A stretch of 64,000 nt of DNA from Mallotus nudiflorus (taxonomy: Eukaryota; Streptophyta; Magnoliopsida; Malpighiales; Euphorbiaceae). Shown piece by piece: positions 52,752 through 63,984 of the stretch (its first letter is position 1; the number at the start of each line of letters is the position of its first letter). Under the pieces are notes generated by a model that saw only the letters and a list, made by a program, of their open reading frames with translations, did no database searches and was not told the DNA's origin. Where the stretch lies: NCBI GenBank assembly GCA_947683625.1, contig CANTUR010000069.1, forward strand, positions 5,580,001-5,644,000. The letters run 5' to 3'. Position numbers and translations under genes: made by a program.

Positions 52752-54083
52752 ATGGATGTGCCTTATTTTCTTGGTAAGAATGATCCTTATGTTTACTTGG
52801 AATGGGTGCAACAAATAGAAGAGATATTTGATTCTCTTATGATAATTGATTTCCAAAAGTGTAAACTTGCTTCTCAAAAATTTCTAGGTCGTGCTCCTAT
52901 ATGGTGGAAAGATTTGATGGTTTTATGGAGAGAGAATGGGAATAGTGAGATTAGAAATTAGGAATTAATGAAAAGGTTAATGACTAGACATTTTATTCCT
53001 CATGATGTTAGGAATAAGTACTTTCTTAAATTGCAAAGACTTAAACAAGGGGATGAATTAGGTGTTGATGATTATGCTAAAAATTTTAAGTTTTTTGTAA
53101 TTGCAAGTGATTTAGGTGAATCTGAAGGGCAGAAAATTACAAGATTCATAAGCGGGCTTAAAAGTGAAATTAAACAAGATCTTATGTTTGTGGTACAATT
53201 GCAACTTAATTTGTCTTTGAATGATGTAATTTCACTTGCTTTAGATAGAGAGAGTTGGAGTAATAAGGTTGATAATCTAAGAGGTTCTAATGTTGAAGTG
53301 GTGTTAAGTGATCATGAGAAGAAGCATGAGGATCAATTATATGATCAAACTATGGAGGCAAACATTATTCATGAAGAGAAGTGTGAAAAAGAAGTGGTTG
53401 TGTGTGAGGAGATCAAAATAGAGTGTCAATCCAAGAATAGTGATTTTGTTGAAGTCATTAAAGATAATAAGGAGTGTTTGAAAAGTTTTGAGCAGTGTAG
53501 TGAAGTTGTACAAGGATTAACTACTCAAGAAGTTACTAAGAGTGCATATTATGATCATGAAGAGGACTATCAAGAAGTTTGTGCACAAAAGAAAGAAGAG
53601 TATAACAAGTTGGTTCTTCATCATGATTATGCTAACAACTTTAATCTTTCTTTTCTAGTGTTTTGAAATTTGTTTTACAGACTTCTATGCCATACAAAGA
53701 TCCCTTTTGCTGATGTTATTGAAGTTCCTTATGTCAACAATGCAATCTATGGAGTCTTCGCATATACCAAGAAGAACATGAGATATTCATGTTTCAAGTT
53801 TAGAAGGAAGCAACAAGAACGCAATCCTTACAAGTTCATGACCAAAAGTTTTATGCTTCGAATGTTCAATCAAGTTCAAGTTTTTTTGAAGCTACTTTTA
53901 TGGTGCACTACTTCAAAGGAGAAATTTTCAACAAAGATGTTTGTATTTGACCCTGGAGGATTTGCACATTTATCAACTCTAGAAGATGGCTATGATTCGA
54001 GGGCGAATCATCTTCAAGAGGGAGGGAATAATATGAACCCTAAAAGGGATCAACAACGCCTAAATATGAAGAATTCAAGCTAA
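52752..54083 (+). pseudogene. Array unit 8: gag pseudogene with pol-tail remnant
   Basis: As unit 1. TAG at 52959-52961 and TGA at 53664-53666. The leader has GTGAAACATGAG where others have GTGAAACACGAG. Confidence 0.85.
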
Positions 54084-54838
54084 TTAGGTTAATTTCCTAT
54101 TCTGAAATTAATTAGCTTGATTGGACGAATTTTGATTTATTTTCCTATTTTGGAGTCAATAAGGAAGATTCAAGAAGATTTTAGAAGATGTGAGAAGATT
54201 CAAGAATATTCCAAGTCAAAGTCAATAAGTCAAAGTCAAAGTCAAATAGTCAACAAGTCAAAGTCAATGGTCAATGGTCAACATATGACATGGCATGTGA
54301 CATGGCATGCTTTAATGCTTAGTTGTCATGAGTTGTCATTTTACTTAGTTGTCATGAATTGTAATGAGTTGTCAATTTTGACTTTTCAAAGATGAGTTGT
54401 CATTAGTTGTCCTATTTTAAAGGAAATCTCCTTAATTAAGGATTTTCCTATATAGGTATCTTTGGGAATAAGGAATAGAACCTTTTCCTTTAAGGATTAG
54501 GTTGTTTACATGCCTATATAAGGGCTAACCCTATGACATACGAATTAAGAAGATTGAAATATTAAAAGTGAGGTTTTTTCCTTAAACTTTGTTCTTTTGA
54601 AACTTTGCAAGTTTACTTGAATTGTTTCACTTCTACCTTTCATTACAATTGCTAGGTTAGATTAAACTTAGAATTGTGTGATTGTTCATCTTATAATAGC
54701 TAAGTATCTTGCTTCAAATTAATAAGCAAGGAGTTTAGCTCCATCAACACAACTATCCTTGATGATCCTTGGGCTACTATTCAAAGTTGGATGCGCGTTC
54801 CATCTCTTTTATAGGTAGGGTTCGTATCAGTTTGGTAT
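54029..54838 (+). repeat. Array LTR 9 (terminal) plus 9 bp of PBS region
   Basis: The LTR is 54029-54829 (801 bp), followed by GTTTGGTAT and then satellite GCTAGAACTTG. It carries private changes (GGAGTTTAGC, GGGCTACTATTC, GTTCCATCTC). The break inside the PBS shows that the right edge is a rearrangement junction and not an integration end. Confidence 0.92.
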
Positions 54839-57800
54839 GCTAGAACTTGTATTTAGGATTATTAATATGCAATTGGAACCTTGAAAAACGTGTTTAAAAC
54901 CATTTGTGCACAGATTTGAACGAGTTCACATTTTGAATTCAAATGCGTGCAAAAGTGTACCATTTGTGCGCATAATAAATTCAACAATATATACAAGTTA
55001 ATAATTCTAGAACATGTATTTAGGATTATGAATATGTAATGGGAGCTTTGGATATCTTGTTTTAAATTATTTGTGCACAGATTTGCATGAGTTCACATTT
55101 TGCGTTTAGATGTGCGCAAAAGTGTACGAGTTGTGCAAAGAAAAAAGTCAATAAGATTTCTAATTTGAGAATGCTAGAATGTGTATATAGGATTCTGAAA
55201 ATGCGAATGGAGCCTTGGATAACGTGTTTAAAGCCATTTGTGCACAAATTTATGGGAATTCACATTTTGCATTCAAACGTGCGCAAAAGTGGACCATTTG
55301 TGAATATAATAAATTCAACAATATATACAAGTTAATAATGCTAGAACATGTTTTTAGGATCATAAATATGCAATCGAAGCCATGGATAGCATGTTTTTAA
55401 CCATTTGTGCACAGATTTGCATGAGTTTACGTTTTGCATTCAAACTCGTGCAAAAGTGTGCCATTTGTGCACATAATAAATTCAATAATATACACAAGTT
55501 AAGAATTCTAGAACATGTATTTAGGATAACGAATATGCAATTGGAGCCTTGGATAACGTGTTTAAAACCATTTGCGCACAGATTTGCAAGTGTTCATGTT
55601 TTGCATTCAGAAGTGTGCAAAAGTGTACGAGTTGTGCAAAGAAAAAATTCAACAAGATTTCTAATCTTAGAATGCTATAATTTGTATTTAGGATTATGAA
55701 TATGCAATTGGAGCCTTGGGTAACATTTTTAAAACCAGTTGTGGACAGATTTGCACGAGTTCACGTTCTGTGTTCAAACGCGCGCAAAAGTGTACCATTT
55801 GTGCATATAATAAATTCAAAAATATTTACAAGTTAAGAATGCTAGGACATGTATTTATGATTATGAATATGTAATTGGAGCCTTGGATAATGTGTTTAAT
55901 ATCATTTATGCACTGATTTGCACCAGTTAACATTTTGAGTTCAGACATGTGCAAAAAGTGTACGAGTTGTGCAAAGGAAGAAGTCAACAAGATTTCTAAT
56001 TTTATAATGATAGAATGAGTATTTGGGATTATGAATATGCAAATGGAGACTTGGATAACGTGTTTAAAACCCTTTGTACACAGATTTACACGAGTTCATG
56101 TTTTGCTTTCAAACATGCACAAAAGTGTACCATTTGTGCATATAATAAATTCAAAAATATTTACAAGTTAAGAATGTTGTATATCATGTTTTCAGGATTA
56201 TGAATATGCAATCGGAGCCTTGGATAACGTGTTTAAAACCATTTGTGCTCATATTTGCATGAATTCATGGTTTGCGTTCAGATGTGCGCAAAAGTTGTAC
56301 GAGTTGTGCAAATAAATAAGTCAACAAGGATTTCTAATTTTTAGAAAGCTAGAATTTATATTTAATATTATGACTATGCAGATGGAGCCTTGGATAACGT
56401 GTTTAAAATCATTTGTGCACAGATTTGCATAAGTTAACGATTTGCATTAAACGTGCGCAAAAGTGCACCATTTGTGCATATAATAAATTCAACAATATTT
56501 ACAAGTTTAGAATGTTAGAAACATGTATTTTAGGATTATGAATATGCATTTGGAGCTTTGGATAACATGTTTTAAACCATTTGTGCACAGATTTGCGCGA
56601 GTTCACGTTTTGAGTTCAGACGTGCGCAAAAGTGTACGAGTTGTGCAAAGGAAAAAAGTCAACAAGATTTCTAATTTTTAGAATGACGGAATTTGTATTA
56701 GGATTATGAATATAGCAAATGGATCCTTGGATAACGTGGTTTTAAAATCATTTGTGCACAAATTTGCACGAGTTCCATTTTGCGTTCAAACACGCGCAAA
56801 AGTGTACCATTTGTGCATATAATAAATTTAACAATATTTACAAGTTAGGAATGCTAGTTCATGTATTTAGGATTACGAATATGCAATTTGAGCCTTGGAT
56901 AACGTGTTTAGACCCATTTGTGCACTGATTTGCACGAGTTCACATTTGCGTTCAGACGTGTGAAAAGTGTACGAGTTGTGCAAAGAAAACAATCAACAAG
57001 ATTTCTAATTTTAGAATGCTAGAATGTGTATTTAGGATTATGAATATGCATATGGAGATGTGGATAACGGGTTTAAAACCATTTGTGCACAGATTTACGC
57101 GAGTTCACATCTTGTGTTCAATCACGAGCAAAAGTGTGCTATTTGTTCATATAATAAATTCAACAATGTTTACAAGTTAATAATGCTAGAATGTGTATTT
57201 AGGATTATTAATATGAAATTAGATCCTTGGATTAACGTGTTTATAGCCATTTGTGCATAGATTTGCAGGAGTTCACGTTTTTGTGTTCAAACGTACGCAA
57301 AAGTGTATCGTTTCTGCACATAATAAATTGAATAATATATACAAGTTAATAATGCTAGAACATGCATTTAGGATTATGAATATGTAATTGGTGCTTTGGC
57401 TATCTTGTTTTAAACTATTTGTGCACAGATTTGCACAAGTTCACGTTTTGGGTTCAGACGTGCGCAAAAGTGCACGAGTTGTGCAAAGAAAAAAGTGAAC
57501 AAGATTTATAAATTTAGAATGCTAGAATTTGTATTTAGGATAATGAATATGCAATCAGAGCCTTGGATAATGTGTTTAAAACTATTTTTGCACAGATTTA
57601 CGCAAGTTCACGTTTGGCGTTCAATCGCGAGCAAAAGTGTGCTATTTGTGCATATAATAAATTCAACAATATTTACAAGTTAACATTGCTAGAACGTGTA
57701 TTTAGGATTATTAATATGCAATTAGAGCCTTGGATAACGTGTTTATAGCCATTTGTGCACAGATTGTAGGAGTTCATGTTTTGCGTTCAAACGTGCGCAA

Positions 57801-58988
57801 AAGTATACCATTTGTGCACATAATAAATTCAACAATATATACAAGTTAATAATACTACAATGTGTATTTAGGATTATTAATATGTAATTGGAGCTTTGGA
57901 TATCTTGTTTTAGACCACTTGTGCCCAGATTTGCACGAGTTCAAGTTTTGCGTTTAGACGTGCGCAAAAGTGTACGAGTTGTGCCAAGAAAAAAGTCAAC
58001 AAGATTTTTAATTTTACAATGCTGGAACTTATATTTAGGATTATCAATATGCAATTGGATGATGGGATAACATGTTTAGAACCATTTGGGCACAAATTTG
58101 CACAAGTTCACGTTTTACGTTCAAATGTGTGCAAAAAAGTGTACCATTTGTGCATATAATAAATTCAATAATATTTACAAGTTAAGAACGCTAGAATGTG
58201 TATTTAGGATTATGAATATGCAATTGGAGCCATGGATAACATGTTTAAAACCATTTGTGCATAGATTTGCATGAGTTCACGTTTTGCGTTCAGACGTGCG
58301 CAAAAGCGTACGAGTTGTGCAAAGAAAAAAGTCAACAAGATTTCTAATTATAGAATGCTAGAATTTGTATTTAGGATTATGAATATGCAATTGGAGCATT
58401 GGATAATGTGTTTAAAACCATATGTGCACAGATTTGCACGAGTTCACGTTTTGCGTTCAAACGCACACAAAAGTGTACCATTTGTGCATATGATAAATTC
58501 AACAATATTTACAAGTTAGGATTATTAATATGCAATTCTAGCATTGGATAACGTGTTTAAAACCATTTTTGTATAGATTTGCATGAGTTCACATTTTGCT
58601 TTCAAACGAGCATAAAAGTGTACCATTTGTGCATATAAAAATTCAAAAATATTTTGTTAGAACAGGTATTTAAGATTATGGATATGCAATTGGAGCCTTG
58701 GATAACATGTTCAAAACCATTTGTACACAGATTTGCACGAGTTCACGTTTTGCGTTCAGACGTTCGCAAAAGTGTACAAGTTGTGCAAAGAAAAAAGTCA
58801 ACAAGATTTCAAATTTTAGAAGCCTAGGATTAATTTTTAGGATTATGAATATGCTATTGGAGCCGTGGATAACGTGCATAAAACTATTTATGCTCAGATT
58901 TAATTAAGTTCACGTTTTGCATTCAAACGCGAACAAAAGTGTGCCATTTGTGCATATAATAAATTCAACATTTTAACAAGTTAAGAAT
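54839..58988. repeat. Copy A of a 25-monomer (~4.15-kb) higher-order repeat
   Basis: It begins GCTAGAACTTGTATTTAGG right at the array edge and recurs 4150 bp later at 58989. By counting the A/B diagnostic segments I find 25 monomers: 10 of type A and 15 of type B. Within it a 3-monomer block (about 57070-57560) is repeated about 500 bp later (about 57570-58060), with the TTCAATC(A/G)CGAGCAAAAGTG variant as marker. Several one-base indels against copy B cluster at about 56290-56990. Confidence 0.85.
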
Positions 58989-61923
58989 GCTAGAACTTGT
59001 ATTTAGGATTATTAATATGCAATTGGAACCTTGAAAAACGTGTTTAAAACCATTTGTGCACAGATTTGCACGAGTTCACATTTTGAATTCAAATGCGTGC
59101 AAAAGTGTACCATTTGTGCGCATAATAAATTCAACAATATATACAAGTTAATAATTCTAGAACATGTATTTAGGATTATGAATATGTAATGGGAGCTTTG
59201 GATATCTTGTTTTAAATTATTTGTGCACAGATTTGCATGAGTTTCACATTTTGCGTTTAGATGTGCGCAAAGGTGTACGAGTTGTGCAAAGAAAAAAGTC
59301 AATAAGATTTCTAATTTGAGAATGCTAGAATGTGTATATAGGATTCTGAAAATGCGAATGGAGCCTTGGATAACATGTTTAAAGCCATTTGTGCACAAAT
59401 TTGTGGGAATTCACATTTTGCATTCAAACGTGCGCAAAAGTGGACCATTTGTGAATATAATAAATTCAACAATATATACAAGTTAATAATGCTAGAACAT
59501 GTTTTTAGGATCATAAATATGCAATCGAAGCCATGGATAGCATGTTTTTAACCATTTGTGCACAGATTTGCATGAGTTTACGTTTTGCATTCAAACTCGT
59601 GCAAAAGTGTGCCATTTGTGCACATAATAAATTCAATAATATACACAAGTTAAGAATTCTAGAACATGTATTTAGGATAACGAATATGCAATTGGAGCCT
59701 TGGATAACGTGTTTAAAAACCATTTGCGCACAGATTTGCAAGTGTTCATGTTTTGCGTTCAGAAGTGCACAAAAGTGTACGAGTTGTGCAAAGAAAAAAT
59801 TCAATAAGATTTCTAATCTTAGAATGCTATAATTTGTATTTAGGATTATGAATATGCAATTGGAGCCTTGGGTAACGTTTTTAAACCATTTGTGCACAGA
59901 TTTGCACGAGTTCACGTTCTGTGTTCAAACGCGCGCAAAAGTGTACCATTTGTGCATATAATAAATTCAAAAATATTTACAAGTTATAAATGCTAGGACA
60001 TGTATTTATGATTATGAATATGTAATTGGAGCCTTGGATAATGTGTTTAAAACCATTTATGCACTGATTTGCACCAGTTAACGTTTTGAGTTCAGACATG
60101 TGCAAAAAGTGTACGAGTTGTGCAAAGGAAGAAGTCAACAAGATTTCTAATTTTATAATGATAGAATGAGTATTTGGGATTATGAATATGCAAATGGAGA
60201 CTTGGATAACGTGTTTAAAACCATTTGTACACAGATTTACACGAGTTCATGTTTTGCTTTCAAACATGCACAAAAGTGTACCATTTGTGCATATAATAAA
60301 TTCAAAAATATTTACAAGTTAAGAATGCTGTATATCATTTTTTCAGGATTATGAATATGCAATCGGAGCCTTGGATAACGTGTTTAAAACCATTTGTGCT
60401 CATATTTGCATGAATTCATGGTTTGCGTTCAGACGTGCGCAAAAGTGTACGAGTTGTGCAAATAAATAAGTCAACAAGGATTTCTAATTTTAGAAAGCTA
60501 GAATTTATATTTAATATTATGACTATGCAGATGGAGCCTTGGATAACGTGTTTAAAATCATTTGTGCACAGATTTGCATAAGTTAACGATTTGCATTTAA
60601 ACGTGCGCAAAAGTGCACCATTTGTGCATATAATAAATTCAACAATATTTACAAGTTTAGAATGTTAGAACATGTATTTAGGATTATGAATATGCATTTG
60701 GAGCTTTGGATAACATGTTTTAAACCATTTGTGCACAGATTTGCGCGAGTTCACGTTTTGAGTTCAGACGTGCGTAAAAGTGTACGAGTTGTGCAAAGGA
60801 AAAAGTCAACAAGATTTCTAATTTTAGAATGACGGAATGTGTATTTAGGATTATGAATATGCAAATGGATCCTTGGATAACGTGTTTAAAACCATTTGTG
60901 CACAAATTTGCACGAGTTCACATTTTGCGTTCAAACACGCGCAAAAGTGTACCATTTGTGCATATAATAAATTTAACAATATTTACAAGTTATGAATGCT
61001 AGTTCATGTATTTAGGATTACGAATATGCAATTTGAGCCTTGGATAACGTGTTTAGACCAATTTGTGCACTGATTTGCACGAGTTCACATTTTGCGTTCA
61101 GACGTGTGAAAAGTGTACGAGTTGTGCAAAGAAAACAGTCAACAAGATTTCTAATTTTAGAATGCTAGAATGTGTATTTAGGATTATGAATATGCATATG
61201 GAGATGTGGATAACGGGTTTAAAACCATTTGTGCACAGATTTACGCGAGTTCACATCTTGTGTTCAATCACGAGCAAAAGTGTGCTATTTGTGCATATAA
61301 TAAATTCAACAATGTTTACAAGTTAATAATGCTAGAACATGTATTTAGGATTATTAATATGCAATTACATCCTTGGATTAACGTGTTTATAGCCATTTGT
61401 GCATAGATTTGTAGGAGTTCACGTTTTGCGTTCAAACATACGCAAAAGTGTACCATTTCTGCACATAATAAATTCAATAATATATACAAGTTAATAATGC
61501 TAGAACATGCATTTAGGATTATGAATATGTAATCGGTGCTTTGGCTATCTTGTTTTAAACTATTTGTGCACAAATTTGCACAAGTTCACGTTTTGGGTTC
61601 AGACGTGCGCAAAAGTGCACGAGTTGTGCAAAGAAAAAAGTGAACAAGATTTATAAATTTAGAATGCTAGAATTTGTATTTAGGATAATGAATATGCAAT
61701 CAGAGCCTTGGATAATGTGTTTAAAACTATTTTTGCACAGATTTACGCAAGTTCAGGTTTGGTGTTCAATCGCGAGCAAAAGTGTGCTATTTGTGCATAT
61801 AATAAATTCAACAATATTTACAAGTTAACATTGCTAGAACGTGTATTTAGGATTATTAATATGCAATTAGAGCCTTGGATAACGTGTTTATAGCCATTTG
61901 TGCACAGATTGTAGGAGTTCATG
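54839..61923. repeat. 167-bp satellite, young higher-order domain
   Basis: Two monomer types alternate. Type A has GTACGAGTTGTGCAAAGAAA...GATTTCTAATTTTAG; type B has GTACCATTTGTGCATATAATAAATTCAAC...TTTACAAGTTAAG. Type A monomers are never adjacent to each other in copy A. GATAACGTG replaces the GATAACATG common in the left domain. Spacing is 166-167 bp (for example 55216, 55383, 55550). Confidence 0.93.
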
Positions 61924-63984
61924 TGATGGGAATTGTAGGTTTCATCAATTAACTCCCCAATAGCAAGAATACTATGATAAGTTGAATTGAAAGAAAACTA
62001 GAAATTACCAATTTAATTCACAAATTCAGATCGTTCAAAGATTGAAGTAAGAAGATAGATGCTACTTAACCCCTTTACCAACAAGGATAAAGATACTAAG
62101 ATAGACTTTGAATTTCCTCTTATGCCACAAACAAGAAAGTTTGATAAATAACAAGAAAACAAAGATTTAGATTTTGACACCACAAGCTAGAATAAAGCTT
62201 GATAAGTCATAAAGTTTATGCAAGAAATTAAAGACAAAATTCCTCACAATAAAACTCAAACAAAGTTATAATTCATATATCAAATTCATTCATACTACAA
62301 AAGAAAGAAAAGGACTTTTTTATATAGAGTACAAGTCCATGCACACACTACTAAAATAGACTCACACACATAGGATTACTTTTACTCTTAAATGGCCGTA
62401 ATAACCACCACCCACATTAATAGCCATTACTTGGAATTAATTACCCCATTAACTCTTAATAACCACTACCCACATTAATAGCCATTACTTGGTATTAATT
62501 ACCCCATTAACTTGTATATGGTGGCTACATGTAACCCTAATTGTTATTAACACAAAAACAAGTTAAATATTATTCCTTGGGCCTCCATGGATGCTTTATT
62601 GGGTTGAAATTCTTGGGCTTTCCAAATGTCCCTAATTAAACCCAATATGGCTTCTTGAAGCTTCTTGGATTTGGACCTTGTGATTGGGCCTTCTTGTACT
62701 ATTAATGGATCTTGGATCTCTTTAGGCTTTGAACTTGGATTCACATCATCATGTTTTGCGTTCAAACGTGCGCAAAAGTATACCATTTGTGCACATAATA
62801 AATTCAACAATATATACAAGTTAATAATGCTACAACGTGTATTTAGGATTATTAATATGTAATTGGAGCTTTGGATATCTTGTTTTAGACCACTTGTGAC
62901 CAGATTTGCACGAGTTCAAGTTTTGCGTTTAGACGTGCGCAAAAGTGTACGAGTTGTGCCAAGAAAAAAGTCAACAAGATTTCTAATTTTAGAATGCTGG
63001 AACTTATATTTAGGATTATGAATATTCAATTGGATGATGGGATAACATGTTTAGAACCATTTGGGCACAGATTTGCACAAGTTCACATTTTGCATTCAAA
63101 TGTGTGCAAAAGTGTACCATTTGTGCATATAATAAATTCAATAATATTTACAAGTTAAGAATGCTAGAATGTGTATTTAGGATTATGAATATTCAATTGG
63201 AGCCATGGATAACATGTTTAAAACCATGTGTGCACAGATTTGCATGAGTTCACGTTTTGTGTTCAGACGTGCGCAAAAGTGTACGAGTTGTGCAAAGAAA
63301 AAAGTCAACAAGATTTCTAATTTTAGAATGCTAGAATTTGTATTTAGGATTATGAATATTCAATTGGAGCATTGGATAATGTGTTTAAAACCATATGTGC
63401 ACAGATTTGCACGAGTTCACGTTTTGCGTTCAAACGCACACAAAAGTGTACCATTTGTGCATATAATAAATTCAACAATATTTACAAGTTAAGAATGCTA
63501 GAACATGTATTTAGGATTATTAATATGCGATTCTAGCATTGGATAACGTGTTTAAAACCATTTTTGTACAGATTTGCATGAGTTCACATTTTGCTTTCAA
63601 ACGAGCATAAAAGTGTACCATTTGTGCATATAAAAAATTCAAAAATATTTTGTAGAACACGTATTTAAGATTATGAATATGCAATTGGAGCCTTGGATAA
63701 CATGTTCAAAACCATTTGTACACAGATTTGCATGAGTTCACGTTTTGCGTTCAGACGTTCGCAAAAGTGTACAAGTTGTGCAAAGAAAAAAGTCAACAAG
63801 ATTTCAAATTTTAGAATCCTAGGATTAATTTTTAGGATTATGAATATGCTATTGGAGCCGTGGATAACGTGTTTAAAACTATTTATGCTCAGATTTAATT
63901 AAGTTCACGTTTTGCATTCAAACGCGCACAAAAGTGTGCCATTTGTGCATATAATAAATTCAACAATATTAACAAGTTAAGAAT
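58989..63984. repeat. Copy B of the 25-monomer higher-order repeat, split by a solo LTR
   Basis: It matches copy A along its length at an offset of about 4145-4150 bp up to 61923. It continues after the inserted LTR from 62754 and ends at 63984, where copy C starts with GCTAGAACTTGTATTT (63985-64000). Without the 830-bp insertion and target duplication it is about 4166 bp, that is 25 x 167. Similarity to copy A is high, probably above 95% by eye. Confidence 0.85.
61924..62748 (-). mobile_element. Solo LTR of a Ty3/gypsy-type element, minus strand
   Basis: An 825-bp insertion in the satellite, absent from the same place in copy A (about 57776). The 5-bp target-site duplication TCATG lies at 61919-61923 and 62749-62753. 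Ends are TG...CA with inverted TGATG/CATCA. On the minus strand it opens with a frame ending in EGPITRSKSKKLQEAI, the Pol tail typical of plant gypsy elements, extending into U3. A TATATAAAAAA box lies near 62316-62326 on the minus strand. A direct repeat of about 60 bp with CCCACATTAATAGCCATTAC lies at about 62396-62513. No internal region is present, so it is a product of LTR-LTR recombination. Confidence 0.88.

Larger units (their letters stand above)
35613..54838 (+). mobile_element. Tandem array of eight gag-only LTR retroelement units (2.3-kb period)
   Basis: Nine 801-bp LTRs alternate with eight internal bodies of about 1.5 kb. LTRs start at 35613, 37914, 40217, 42520, 44822, 47125, 49426, 51727 and 54029, so units are 2301-2303 bp. 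Each unit is LTR, GTT, PBS (TGGTATCAGAGCC), leader, gag pseudogene, polypurine tract. PR, RT, RNase H and INT are absent in every unit. Units are almost identical; differences are scattered single bases plus A/T homopolymer lengths in the leader. The left end is exactly an LTR start. The right end runs 9 bp past the ninth LTR into the PBS (GTTTGGTAT) and then joins satellite. No target-site duplication is visible. It fits a TR-GAG/LARD-like non-autonomous element amplified as a tandem array. Confidence 0.93.

Noticed and set aside
55062..59398. Longer minus-strand frames up to about 130 residues in the young satellite
   Set aside because: Same repeat-derived peptides read in the opposite strand; their length reflects two or three monomers without a stop, not a gene.
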